This document shows, piece by piece, positions 55,261 to 64,000 of a stretch of 64,000 nt of DNA; position 1 is the stretch's first letter; each line of letters opens with the position of its first letter. The notes below the pieces were generated by a model. It was given only the letters and a program-made list of their open reading frames with translations. It ran no database searches and was not told the origin of the DNA. Made by a program: the position numbers and the translations under genes. Origin of the DNA: Cepaea nemoralis (lineage: Eukaryota; Mollusca; Gastropoda; Stylommatophora; Helicidae); NCBI GenBank assembly GCA_014155875.1, contig JACEFZ010005116.1, forward strand, positions 443,435-507,434. The letters run 5' to 3'.

Positions 55261-55597
55261 GCTTATCGAGACTGTCGAACGGTCGTACAAAAATTGCTCT
55301 TTCGGCCGCTCAAACTACGAATCTGGCTTCGCACTGCGGTCACAATCTCCATGCTAACTTGCGTCGGCTGGGAAGTTCCCGATTGGGTGCACTTCACACA
55401 GCCATCCGAGACAATGAACGCCAGACGCGGGGCTGATCTTGCGAACCAGACCAACCCCCACGCTGGATGGATTGAGGACCTGTGGCATGGAGGAATATAA
55501 TCAGCAGAGTTGATCCAGAACACCAAAGACCGAGATTTTTGGAGAGCCATAAACGCCTACGCCAGCTGGCAGGGCACTTGATAATGATAATAATGTC
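55261..55597. other. Unassigned conserved sequence, second copy
   Basis: Paralog of 22184-22520; frames not conserved. Confidence 0.35.
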
Positions 55598-56424
55598 GTG
55601 AATTCTGCAGTAAGTACCTGGCGAGATGCTAGCGAAATATGCCAGGCAATAAATCGTAACATCTATGGTTAGTGTCTTCGTATTCAAATCGTTATTGATC
55701 ATGTCTGTCCACAGCTTTCTGTCTTTTATCATCTATAGTCGTTGCATGTGTGGCGTTGGCGATCATGTCCTGCCTACAGCTTTCTGTCTGGTGTTATTCT
55801 TATAGTCGTTGCTGTGTGGCGGTTGGCGATCATGTCTGTCTACAGCTTTCTGTCTAGTGTTATTCTCATAGTCGTTGCTGTGTGGGCGTTTGGCGATCAT
55901 GTCTGTCTACAGCTTTCTGTATTTATTATTATTACAGTCATTGCTGTGTGTGTTGGCGATCATGTCTGTCCACAGTTTATGTCTTTTATTATTTTTATAG
56001 TAGAAAGTAGTGGCAAACTACTGAACGTCAACTTGCCCAGGAGTCGCGAACAGCCAAAAAAATGCTGGGGTTGACTGCTACGTCTGTAAAGGATATGCAA
56101 CTAACAAATAGTCGTTGCTGTGTGGTGTTGGCGATCATGTCTGTCCACAGCTTTATGTCTTTTATTATTCTTATAATCGTCGCTGTATGGTGTTGGCGAT
56201 CATGTCTGTCCACAGCTTTATGTCTTTTATTTTTCTTATAATCGTCGCTGTGTGGTGTTGGCGATCATGTCTGTCCACAGCTTTCTGTCTTTTATATCTT
56301 ATAGTCAAAACAATATTTTCCCGCAGTGAATTTGAATAACCAAGACACAAATCATAGATTGTACCATTTATTGCCTGGCATATTTCTCTGCATCTCGCCA
56401 GGTACATACTGCAGAATTCACACA
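55598..56424. mobile_element. Foldback element with amplified internal minisatellite
   Basis: Arms at 55598-~55690 and 56328-56424, as in 22521-22805. The interior (55691-56310) holds about eight ~65-bp units (tcgttgctgtgtggtgttgg...tttctgtcttttattattct). A ~110-bp unrelated stretch (about 55999-56108, agaaagtagtggcaaactac...) lies between units. Confidence 0.8.
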
Positions 56425-56479
56425 ACATAGAGTATTCGCGAACATGTGTATATTTCAGCTTTGAAGGTTGTATTTTACT

Positions 56480-56895
56480 CTATGTTGTAGTGAATTCAAG
56501 AAAACAGTAACAACGGTCATATCAAATTTAAAAAAAAAATAATGACACTAACAGAAATAGGAAGGGAAAATTCTTAACCAAGTGGATAATTTTAAATAAC
56601 TAGGGGCATTTATAACATCAGAGATGAAGAGCAGAATAGGGCAAGCAAGAGCCGCATTTCAGAAAATGAAGAGTATCTTATGCAATAAGTCACTATCACT
56701 GAATGTAAGGAAGAGAGTGCTGAAATGCTATATAGAACCTAGTTTTGTTGTATGGCAGTGAATCTGGAATGTAAATGAACAAATTAAGAATAAATTAGAA
56801 GCAACACTAGATTTGATTCTTTAGACGAATGTTGCGAATTCCTTGGTAACAATGATTGCCTGAAACAGGCTAATGAAACTAGCACATTATATACA
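56480..56895 (+). mobile_element. RTE-like LINE fragment, third mega-unit
   Basis: Paralog of 22860-23384 without the SINE-sized insertion and without the I-like fragment. Small indels break every frame. Continues at 57839. Confidence 0.6.
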
Positions 56896-56937
56896 ACTAG
56901 CGACCCGGCCTGGCTTCGCCGAGGCCCTGGCGGGGAC

Positions 56938-57234
56938 CCTGTTCTATCTTATCTATCTATCTCTTATCTATCTATCTAATCTATCTATCTATCTATCTCA
57001 TCGTGATCTAATTACTAATCGATCGCTCCTGGTTGTCTGTGTCTGTCTGTCTGTCTTGTCTGTCCTGTCTGTCTGACCCTGGCCCGGCTTCGCCCAGTCA
57101 TTCCTCGGCTTGGGATCCTGCATCTGTCTGTCTGTCTATCTATCTATGTGATCTATCTTATGTATCTATCCTAAGTATTTATCTATTCTATACTATCTAT
57201 CTATCTTATCTATCTTACTCTAATCTATCTATCA

Positions 57235-57268
<34 letters not shown>

Positions 57269-57405
57269 TCTGATCTTATCTATCTATATATCCCTAATCA
57301 TCATCTATGCTAATCTGTCTGTCTGTCCTTGTCTGTCTGTCCGTCTGTCTGTCTGGTCTTTGTCTGTTGTCTGGTCTGTTCTGTCTGTCTTTTTTCTATC
57401 TATAG
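56938..57405. repeat. (CTAT)n and (CTGT)n microsatellite tract
   Basis: Interrupted tetranucleotide repeats with many single-base slips. Confidence 0.9.
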
Positions 57406-57624
57406 CCAGGGGATTTATACTTAAGATATAGCAATCCTACTAAAAGTTATGTCCCTTGTTTTATTTTTTCTTATGTTGAGTCATGTAGTTACAAATTTAA
57501 TTTTAGTAAGTAAATAGATGATTTACACTAAGAACTAATTACAGTTGGTTGCACAGGAATGAAAAGAAGACGTATAGAAAATTTCATCTCAATCGGATGG
57601 CCCGTTCGCGAACGCATAAAGAAC

Positions 57625-57822
57625 ACTACATACATAATACATACATAGATACATACATACAATACATAATACATACCTACATACATACATACATACATAC
57701 AACATACATACATACATACATACATACATACATACATACCATAATACATACATACATACATACCTACATACATACCTACATACATACATACATACATAAT
57801 ACATACATACATACATACATGT
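57625..57822. repeat. (CATA)n microsatellite
   Basis: About 48 units with occasional CCTA and AATA. The Tyr/Met/Cys/Val frames across it are artefacts. Confidence 0.95.
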
Positions 57823-57838
57823 GTTTTTATAGATATAG

Positions 57839-57965
57839 ACAAGAAGAAAGAGACAAAGAGCTTATTCGATCATTGTGATGAGAAGAGAGGGCATTAGAGG
57901 ATATTACAACTGAAAATATCAAGGGGAAGAAAGGCTAGGCAGACCAAGATAAATAATACTGGATG
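57839..57965 (+). mobile_element. RTE-like LINE end fragment
   Basis: aagaagaaagagacaaagagc to the GRPR-coding end; paralog of 1010-1110 and 25318-25408. Confidence 0.55.
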
Positions 57966-58955
57966 GATTATTTCTTCTGCTCCTGCGTTCAACCGAAGAG
58001 TTTTTTTCGGACATGATTACGCTGTGCCTGTTTGCGCCGTTAGGCCGACACGGGTAATTGTTGACTGGGTTAACCTTCCCGGGTGTTTTGAAAGGCATTC
58101 CACTCTCATTCGGACGTCCTTTGCGGTTGTACCTATTTATTTGCGCCTTTCGGCCGACACATCCGACTTCTGGGGTGTTTGTTGGCGGGGGTAACCTTCC
58201 GGGTGTTTCGAGGGACTTTCGACTCTCACTGTTGTGGTTTCGTCCATATTCCAGCTGGTCAAGATAGAACGAGCAAAGGCAAATCGGTAAACCCTCAAGG
58301 GAAGGCAGGAGCACATCATGGGAATTCCCTGCCATCCAGGGAGGCGTCCATAATTGCAGAGCCGACACATAACGCTATGGTACTGGGTTCACCCAATGAA
58401 TCGTCAAGTACTGCGCATGGCTGCTTCACTTCCTAATTTCCGTGTACTGGGCATTTCGTTTGTCACAGGCCGCTCCCCCACGCAAACCAGGAGAAGTCAG
58501 TCTGCAGACGACACCCACTCAGCGAGCTTTCGGTTCGGACTTTCTTCGAAATGGGGTTGCCAGTCAAGCAGTATTCCTATTCTGGCTTCTGGTCGCTTTC
58601 TCAACTCTTACTGTTGTGGTGTCATCCATATCCCAGCTGGTCCACCCAGAACAGCCAAAGACATCCCGGTCGACCCTCAAGGGAAGGCAGGGGCAGACCA
58701 TGGGCATTCCCCGCCATCAAAGGAGGCTTCCATAATTGTAGAACCGACACATAACGCTCTGGTACTGGGCTCACCTGTGGAATCGTCACGTCCTTCACAT
58801 GGCTGCTTAGCCTCACTTCCGTATATTGAGCCTTCCGTTCACCACAGACTGCTCCTCCAAAGACCGGTGGGACCTATGCAGATGACATCCACACAGCAAG
58901 CGTGCCCTTGGGACGCTTTTCTTCTCTTGAGTAACGCTCACAGGGTACACTGTAG
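57966..58955 (-). mobile_element. (GAA)n-tailed retroposon copy, third mega-unit
   Basis: Paralog of 1111-2112 and 25409-26412 with the same modular order; ends at ctgtagat before the hAT-like start. Confidence 0.65.
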
Positions 58956-58959
58956 ATCA

Positions 58960-59640
58960 GGGGTGGCCAACCTTTTCAGCAGGCGGGCCAAATTTCAGAA
59001 ATAATATTCCCTGCCGGGCCACGCACCTAATTTTTCTAATTTCTTTTTTAATTTTAATTATTTTTTTTTTTTTACATTGTGAATACAGCGTATACATTCA
59101 TGTACACATGACGTTATATTCTTGGCATGGTGTAGTAATCATTTGCTCTCATGCATACCAAACCATTTAATTTGAACTCACACTGCAGGCAATCTCATGC
59201 AAGCTTAGTTTCCTGCAAACAAGTTCAATAGTATTACCGAATCACAATCACTCCCTTAATCACAAGTGCAAAGGATTTATTTGTGGCGGGCTGGGCTGAG
59301 ACCGGGAAAGCGGGCAACAAAGAGGGAGAGAGAGAGCTGGGAGGGGAGAGGGGAGAGAAGAGGAGGGGGAGAAAGAGAGGGCGCGTAGATTGGAATTTGT
59401 TTAGTTCGCTACACAGGATGGCAAAATTCCACCACTACAGGGACTTTACCTGAGCTGGCTTCTGGCGAAGGTCAACCCTCGGTCGACAAGACCACTGACA
59501 CAAAGGACATCTTCCCATCGTGTCTAGTTTGGGCAATAGACTCAGTAACAAAGAAGGAACATGTATTTAGTTATTTGGCCCTTTTCCCCCAATGATTGAG
59601 CTTAGTGGTACCCATTAGGAGTATACAAATATCTGTGAGA
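58960..59640 (+). repeat. hAT-like repeat, third copy
   Basis: Starts CAGGGGTGGCCAACC. The GA tract is reduced to a few units near 59325. Right end not found. Confidence 0.45.
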
Positions 59641-60717
59641 GTGTGTGTTTGAACATGTATGTTATTTACTGTAAACCTGGTGGGAGTGACGCTTGCTTAA
59701 TCAGCGAATAGCTGGGAGATTTTCTGTTGAAAAATCTGAGATAGTATGTGTGGGTGTATTGTGTGGTGATTGTGAGTGGCCGAGTTTCGACTAGACCATA
59801 TTATGTTTCTATACTCCGCTAGTGCTACGAGAAGTTTAGTGTGTTTGTCTTTGTGGTTGTAGGTATTGTATTTAGGATATTGCTTTGTATACGTCAGTTA
59901 TCTTGTTTGTGTGTGTTTCTATCAACTGTTGTAGTGCAGTCTTAGGTGCTGTGATTGTATGGGCATCCATAAACAGATGGTCCTCTGTTTCCTGAATATT
60001 GTGTCTACATAATTTGCATGGGCTATTGCTTGGATGTCTGTGCTGCTCTCTGTTGTCGGGGTCATATTATAAATTAGCCTGTATGTTACTTCTTTGATTT
60101 CGATGTGATATGTTTGTTGTGTAAGTTAGTGAAGGTTGCAGCTTATAGTCTTTCATATAATATTTGTATCCTCTTTTGATTCTCAGATGTAGTGGTTGGG
60201 CTTGTTGTTTCACTAAATATTGTGTATACTTCTGCTTGGTTGTCTGTGTATTAAAGTGTTCATTTGCCTTGAATTGCTTGCATACATGTTCTGTAGAAGT
60301 GCGGTAGTGTGCCGTAATAGTGCGGTGTTTGTTTTTGTCTATTTTCCTTAAGTCGGTGTAATCTAATGCAATATAGTATAATGCTAGCCGAGTGTTGACG
60401 CTGGATGATGATGATGCGCCCGTATGGTGTTTGATTCTTTATGCTTGTATTTTTGGGTGTAGGTCCTGTAAGCCTACCCTCTCCTTTGCTCTTATCTTGT
60501 ATTAATGTCCTTGTGCTTTAACTGTGAATGTGTGTTGCTGAAGATGAATTGTCTGATGTGTTTGTTTATGCTGTGATTGTTATGTATTGGGGGGGGTCTA
60601 ACACTGTGGCTAAAAATATTATTTTAGGAATGATAAAGGTGTTTACAATTGTGCTTCTACAAAAATTGATGTCTTGTATTTGAACCCATGTAGTATGTCT
60701 ATAATTTGTTTTGTCAG
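59641..60717 (-). mobile_element. Tx1-like LINE, third copy, cut by LTR element
   Basis: The 3' ~1.1 kb, matching 2840-3960 and 27060-28210. Single-base indels roughly every 30-60 bp destroy all frames. It stops at ttttgtcagtg (60719), where the LTR begins; the LINE would continue attgccatg. Confidence 0.8.
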
Positions 60718-61323
60718 TGTCATGGTCTTATATGTACGGAAGAATGTAAGTGCCGGTATGTAAGCGAGAGTCAGTGTAAGCATAGCTGAGGTAAAGGGCA
60801 GTAAGAGACACCACGGCTTGGCTAGCGGACGGTCAGGCAAGAAGCCCGTGATCAGAGCCACGTGATGTGGGAAGGTCAACGAGGAGAGAGTCAGTGTGTG
60901 TGAGGCAGCGAATAGAGACGGACGTGTGGAGATCTAGAGAGCGATAGAACGATAGAAACGATAGAACGATAGTGTTTGTGACGGATAGATGGAGATGAAC
61001 GTTGTGTATTGATATTCGAGGAATGTACTAACTGTGATATGTGCGGGATGATGTGAAGTTGTGATTGTGAATGATAATGCGGGCGACAGTGTAAAGATCG
61101 CCATTGTGAGCTAGCGCGTGGCTGATGGTGGTGAACGATTGTTTGAGCGTGAAGTGCGATCATGTTGTCAGCCTGTAATATATTGTAATAAATGATTGTT
61201 CAGGAGAGAGCTCCTGCCAGTTTCCGATTGCATTCATGTGTTATTAGTAGATGTGTCGTAGATGTTGTAATTTGCCTGCCAAGTCCAGTGAGCTAGACGG
61301 AGCTAGTACTTAGGACTCTGACA
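60718..61323 (+). repeat. 5' long terminal repeat (~606 bp)
   Basis: Starts TGTCATGG and ends CTCTGACA (TGTCA/TGACA inverted ends). AATAAA at 61188-61193 marks the polyadenylation region. It cuts the Tx1 LINE. The partner LTR is outside the window, so the boundary is supported only by termini, the PBS and the broken LINE. Confidence 0.75.
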
Positions 61324-61330
61324 GGTATAA

Positions 61331-61343
61331 TGGTGTCAGAAGT
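61331..61343 (+). promoter_or_regulatory. tRNA-Leu-type primer-binding site
   Basis: TGGTGTCAGAAGT begins 7 bp after the LTR end. It is complementary to a tRNA 3' end of the form ACTTCTGACACCA, usual for tRNA-Leu. Confidence 0.7.
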
Positions 61344-61688
61344 ACACATGAACCACATTCCCATGTAAATTGCATAAAAGAACGCTACTTTTGAAAAGAA
61401 GAAGATCAATTCATAATTTTGTATAAATCGGAGATTTGTAACAAAGTCAGAACGAAAATAACATCATTTCTTTCCACAGCAGGTTTCAATTCTACAAAGC
61501 GACCGACGTAACCAGAACAGGTCAACGGTAAACACCACGAGAATCACGTTCCTGTACATCAAGCGTTCGAGTAGTCAGCAGATAAAGATAAGTTGATAAA
61601 TTTTGATTGCTAAGTACCCAAATCTGCATTCTTTGATTTGCTTGTATAAATACCATCATTAGTAAATTTGAATATTAATTAACAGAAA

Positions 61689-62683
61689 ATGAGTTCAGAT
61701 GATGAACACATTCCAGATCAATCAGATTTCTGGGGCACAAAACATTACAGAAGTTGCAAACTTTTTCGAGCGTACACAGGCACAAGACAAAGAAAATTGT
61801 AACAGAAAACATAACCTAATACGTGATTGGACACAGGAATTTGAGAAGAAAATGCAAGACTATAAATTCCAAAAACTCGCTGGTATACATGGTATAGGGG
61901 ATACTTACCAATAAAAAGAAAACAACTACAGGAGATCATACCAGATATGTTAAAGGAAGACTATGAATATTACAAAACAAACATATTAAAACACTATGTA
62001 GACTACTTGGACACTCTAAAATTAGAGGTACAAAATCTGAAACCGCCCCAGACAAGTCGTTCACCCAGTATATACAGAGAATAGAAGACTATTACAGAAA
62101 GCTAACACTCGAAATTAGACATAAAGACAACAATCAGGAAATAATAGATTTCTAGTAGTGGAAAAACTTAAAGCAACACTCCTATCCGAATGCGGAAAAT
62201 ATTTAGAAGAACACAACACAGAGCCTATCAAAGAATTACTAAAGAAATGTTGCGAATATTACAACCAAATTAAAGACGCAGGGAAAAGCACTCCACAAAA
62301 TAGCACTGTCAGAGCAACTGCATCTGCAGCCACAGACTTTCAAAACAAATCACAGAAAACAAAACCAGTAATGTGCAAACATTGTAGCACTCCACATACA
62401 GAAAATGGAATATGCGATAAGAATCCCCTTATCAAGAATATCTGAATACTATTATAGCACAAAAACTGGGGAGGGTAATCAAAGGAAATATAGAACAAAA
62501 TGTCATTTTTGCCTCGCGTATGGCCACAGACGTTTTGAATGTGAAGGAGTAAAAAGAATACAGAAAGCAAAAGCAAATGCAGCCATAAACATTACAACAG
62601 ACATTTCAACAAAGAACTTAGAAAAAGTAAACATCACTGAGAACGAAAACAAGACCAAACACTGCAAAGTCAGAACAAGCTGA
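61689..62683 (+). pseudogene. LTR element gag, broken
   Basis: ATG at 61689 or 61699 opens short frames. Pieces in order: VANFFERTQAQDKENCNRKH (61699-61914), KRKQLQEIIPDMLKEDYEYY-type capsid sequence to ~62040, ATLLSECGKYLEEHNTEPIK (62158-62445), and a zinc knuckle CHFCLAYGHRRFEC (C-X2-C-X4-H-X4-C, in 62405-62683). Frameshifts near 61750, 61910 and 62150, and between 62400 and 62450, separate them. Confidence 0.65.
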
Positions 62684-62785
62684 GTTTTACCATCAGACTT
62701 TGTACCATATTTCAATAATGTTGTTAACATCACTCAGCCTCATTCCTTATGTAAAGAGAGCAATACTCAACAAGAAAGTGAGGAA

Positions 62786-63355
62786 ATGAACAAAACCTCA
62801 AGACTGTCGTTAGGAAAACTAACATTCCATGAGGGATACATCAATGACACAGTATGCACATGTGTACGCGACACAGGGTCCTGTCTTATCGGTCTTAGGA
62901 AGACCCTAGCTGATCCTAAAGACTACCTAGATGAGTACATCTATTGCAGAACTGTTTCAGGGACAGTAGAGAAATATCCTATGGCATGGGCCAATATAAA
63001 ATCACCTTTCCTATCAGGCAGAGTAACTTGTGCTTTATTAGACAATCCATGCTGTGATTTATTAATTGGAAATGTATTAAATGTAACAGAATACACAGAG
63101 TCCAAAACTCACACAGGGCAAAATGTTAACACCACAACAAGCACTGCCTTAACTACACCACTCATCATACAACAACATGATGAACAGACCAAAGTACCAC
63201 ACCATACCAACTTGATTACCATCTCAAAACAAGAAAAAACAGAAACGGGTGTGTATCATCACAAGGAAAAAGGTGCAGAAAACAAGCATTTCACAAGGCA
63301 AGGAAAGATCACAAATCATCATGGGACATACTATACCTCATGTACTCCCTGTTAA
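62786..63355 (+). pseudogene. LTR element retropepsin-like protease region
   Basis: A 189-codon frame. Residues ~28-34 read VRDTGSC: the DTGS catalytic triad of aspartic proteases. The following IKSPFLSGRVTCALLDNPCCDLLIGNV matches the C-terminal flap/ILGxD-like part of retroviral-type proteases. After that the sequence is Thr/His-rich and unrecognised. It would process the Gag-Pol polyprotein. No RT follows in frame within the window. Confidence 0.7.
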
Positions 63356-64000
63356 CTACACACATGCCCAAGTGCACACAGTGGAGGGTTATACTCGCAA
63401 TACTCATTGTAAATACAAAACAACTGACTTCACTAACAGTTTTATTCACACATCATCATGAAGCAACACAGATGATATTACTCATGACAAGCCAGCAAAC
63501 TTTGTTACTTGTATCATTGCTGTTGAACCAAAGTTTGTTGTTACCACTGATAAACTCTATGTCAAATCAACTCAGACACATACTTATGCTGGAACACGGT
63601 AAATCATCAGTGGAATTACTGACAAAATCAGCAACAAATTACCCTACTTATTTTGGAAAATATACACAAATTGCAGAAAAACATACAAACATGCACGATT
63701 ACATTTCAAAACTATACATGGTGTATTATTATTATTTGAACTATTGAATGTATACACACATGTACGAGTGCAGGTTGGAGATAGCACTCAAAATGATCTC
63801 AACATGAAAATGAAAATCCCCACCCTTCGGAAAATTTTAACCGTAAACCCACTTTATATCCTAGATCCAGTAACTCCAGGTTGCCGTGTCTGCTGTACAA
63901 CTCCGGCGCTATGATACTAGCACACTCTCATTGTATAGACCAACATGAAAGGTCCTTCAACGTGAAACTACGACTCACCGGCAGAACAGTAAGACTCAAC

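Larger units (their letters stand above)
56896..57838. mobile_element. Unclassified insertion with CTAT and CATA microsatellites
   Basis: A block of ~940 bp interrupts the RTE-like LINE (ttatatacaac / aagaagaaagag). It starts AGCGACCCGGCCTGGCTTCG, repeated in part at 57076-57110. It carries (CTAT)n/(CTGT)n to ~57405, then ~190 bp unique sequence with TTTCATCTCAATCGGATGGC and CCGTTCGCGAACGCATAAAG, then (CATA)n. Such ends are common in animal retroposons, but I cannot name the family and no clear target duplication is visible. Confidence 0.5.
60718..64000 (+). mobile_element. Ty3/gypsy-like LTR retrotransposon, 3' end outside window
   Basis: 5' LTR, primer-binding site, gag with a zinc knuckle, then a retropepsin, in that order. 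RT, integrase and the 3' LTR are not in view, so the gypsy assignment rests on the gag-protease style and tRNA-Leu-type primer site. Frames are repeatedly broken. From 63356 to 64000 I recognise no domain, only discontinuous short frames. Confidence 0.7.

Noticed and set aside
57528..57878. Repetitive Tyr/Cys/Met/Val and Ile/His/Thr proteins
   Set aside because: They are translations of (CATA)n on both strands.

Overview
This window is animal genomic DNA made almost entirely of mobile elements, retrocopied genes and recent duplications. I see no prokaryotic signals. Several features point to an animal, probably a lophotrochozoan and perhaps a gastropod mollusc: the intronless copies of GPN1 and NACA, CR1-, Tx1-, I- and RTE-like LINEs, an 18S rRNA 5' end at 21813-21913 and a 28S fragment at 35313-35395. 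The lineage call rests only on recalled rRNA signatures and is tentative. No unit-copy, intron-containing host gene is recognisable.

Large-scale layout. Three tandem mega-units can be followed. Position ~345 matches ~23330 (offset about 23 kb), which matches ~56770 (offset about 33.4 kb). Each mega-unit reads in order: RTE-like LINE fragments; a retroposon with a (GAA)n tail; a hAT-like repeat; a Tx1-like LINE on the minus strand; a TTAG microsatellite; a satellite-like unit (S); a GPN1 retrocopy; a hairpin minisatellite (H); more S; a Tx1b fragment; a NACA fragment; a hAT MITE; an 18S-containing repeat; a GA tract; a foldback element; then RTE again. Unit 1 (1-~23 kb) has one GPN1 copy and a nested CR1-like LINE (8919-13291). 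Unit 2 (~23-56 kb) has four GPN1 copies in a ~3.5 kb tandem array (33.7-47.9 kb), a full-span NACA retrocopy (50.2-50.9 kb) and an I-like LINE. Unit 3 is cut at 60718 by a Ty3/gypsy-like LTR retrotransposon that runs off the window.

Retrogenes. All five GPN1 copies lie between the same 14-bp direct repeat, ctttctttcaatac. This indicates one retroposition followed by DNA duplication. Only copy 1 (14544-15704) keeps a long open frame with every G motif. The other copies carry stops, frameshifts or an insertion. NACA is a degraded retrocopy with a perfect 17-bp target duplication.

Most interesting signals. (1) A 1.83-kb retroposon (35315-37148) inserted in GPN1 copy 2 begins with ~81 bp of 28S rRNA. 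Right after the 28S junction come four helices in the order of an HDV-like self-cleaving ribozyme (35396-35488). (2) Between 46 and 51 kb, unrelated A-tailed cassettes (GPN1, H, S, NACA) all end in poly(A) followed by the same motif GTATTGAAAG (minus strand). This suggests repeated retroposition into one recurring target. (3) The 18S 5' end with its upstream spacer is fused to repeats carrying a 28S 3'-end motif. (4) A foldback element has one ~65-bp unit in one copy and about eight in the other. Third-unit sequence (about 55-61 kb) has many small indels relative to its paralogs, so some broken frames there may be assembly errors.
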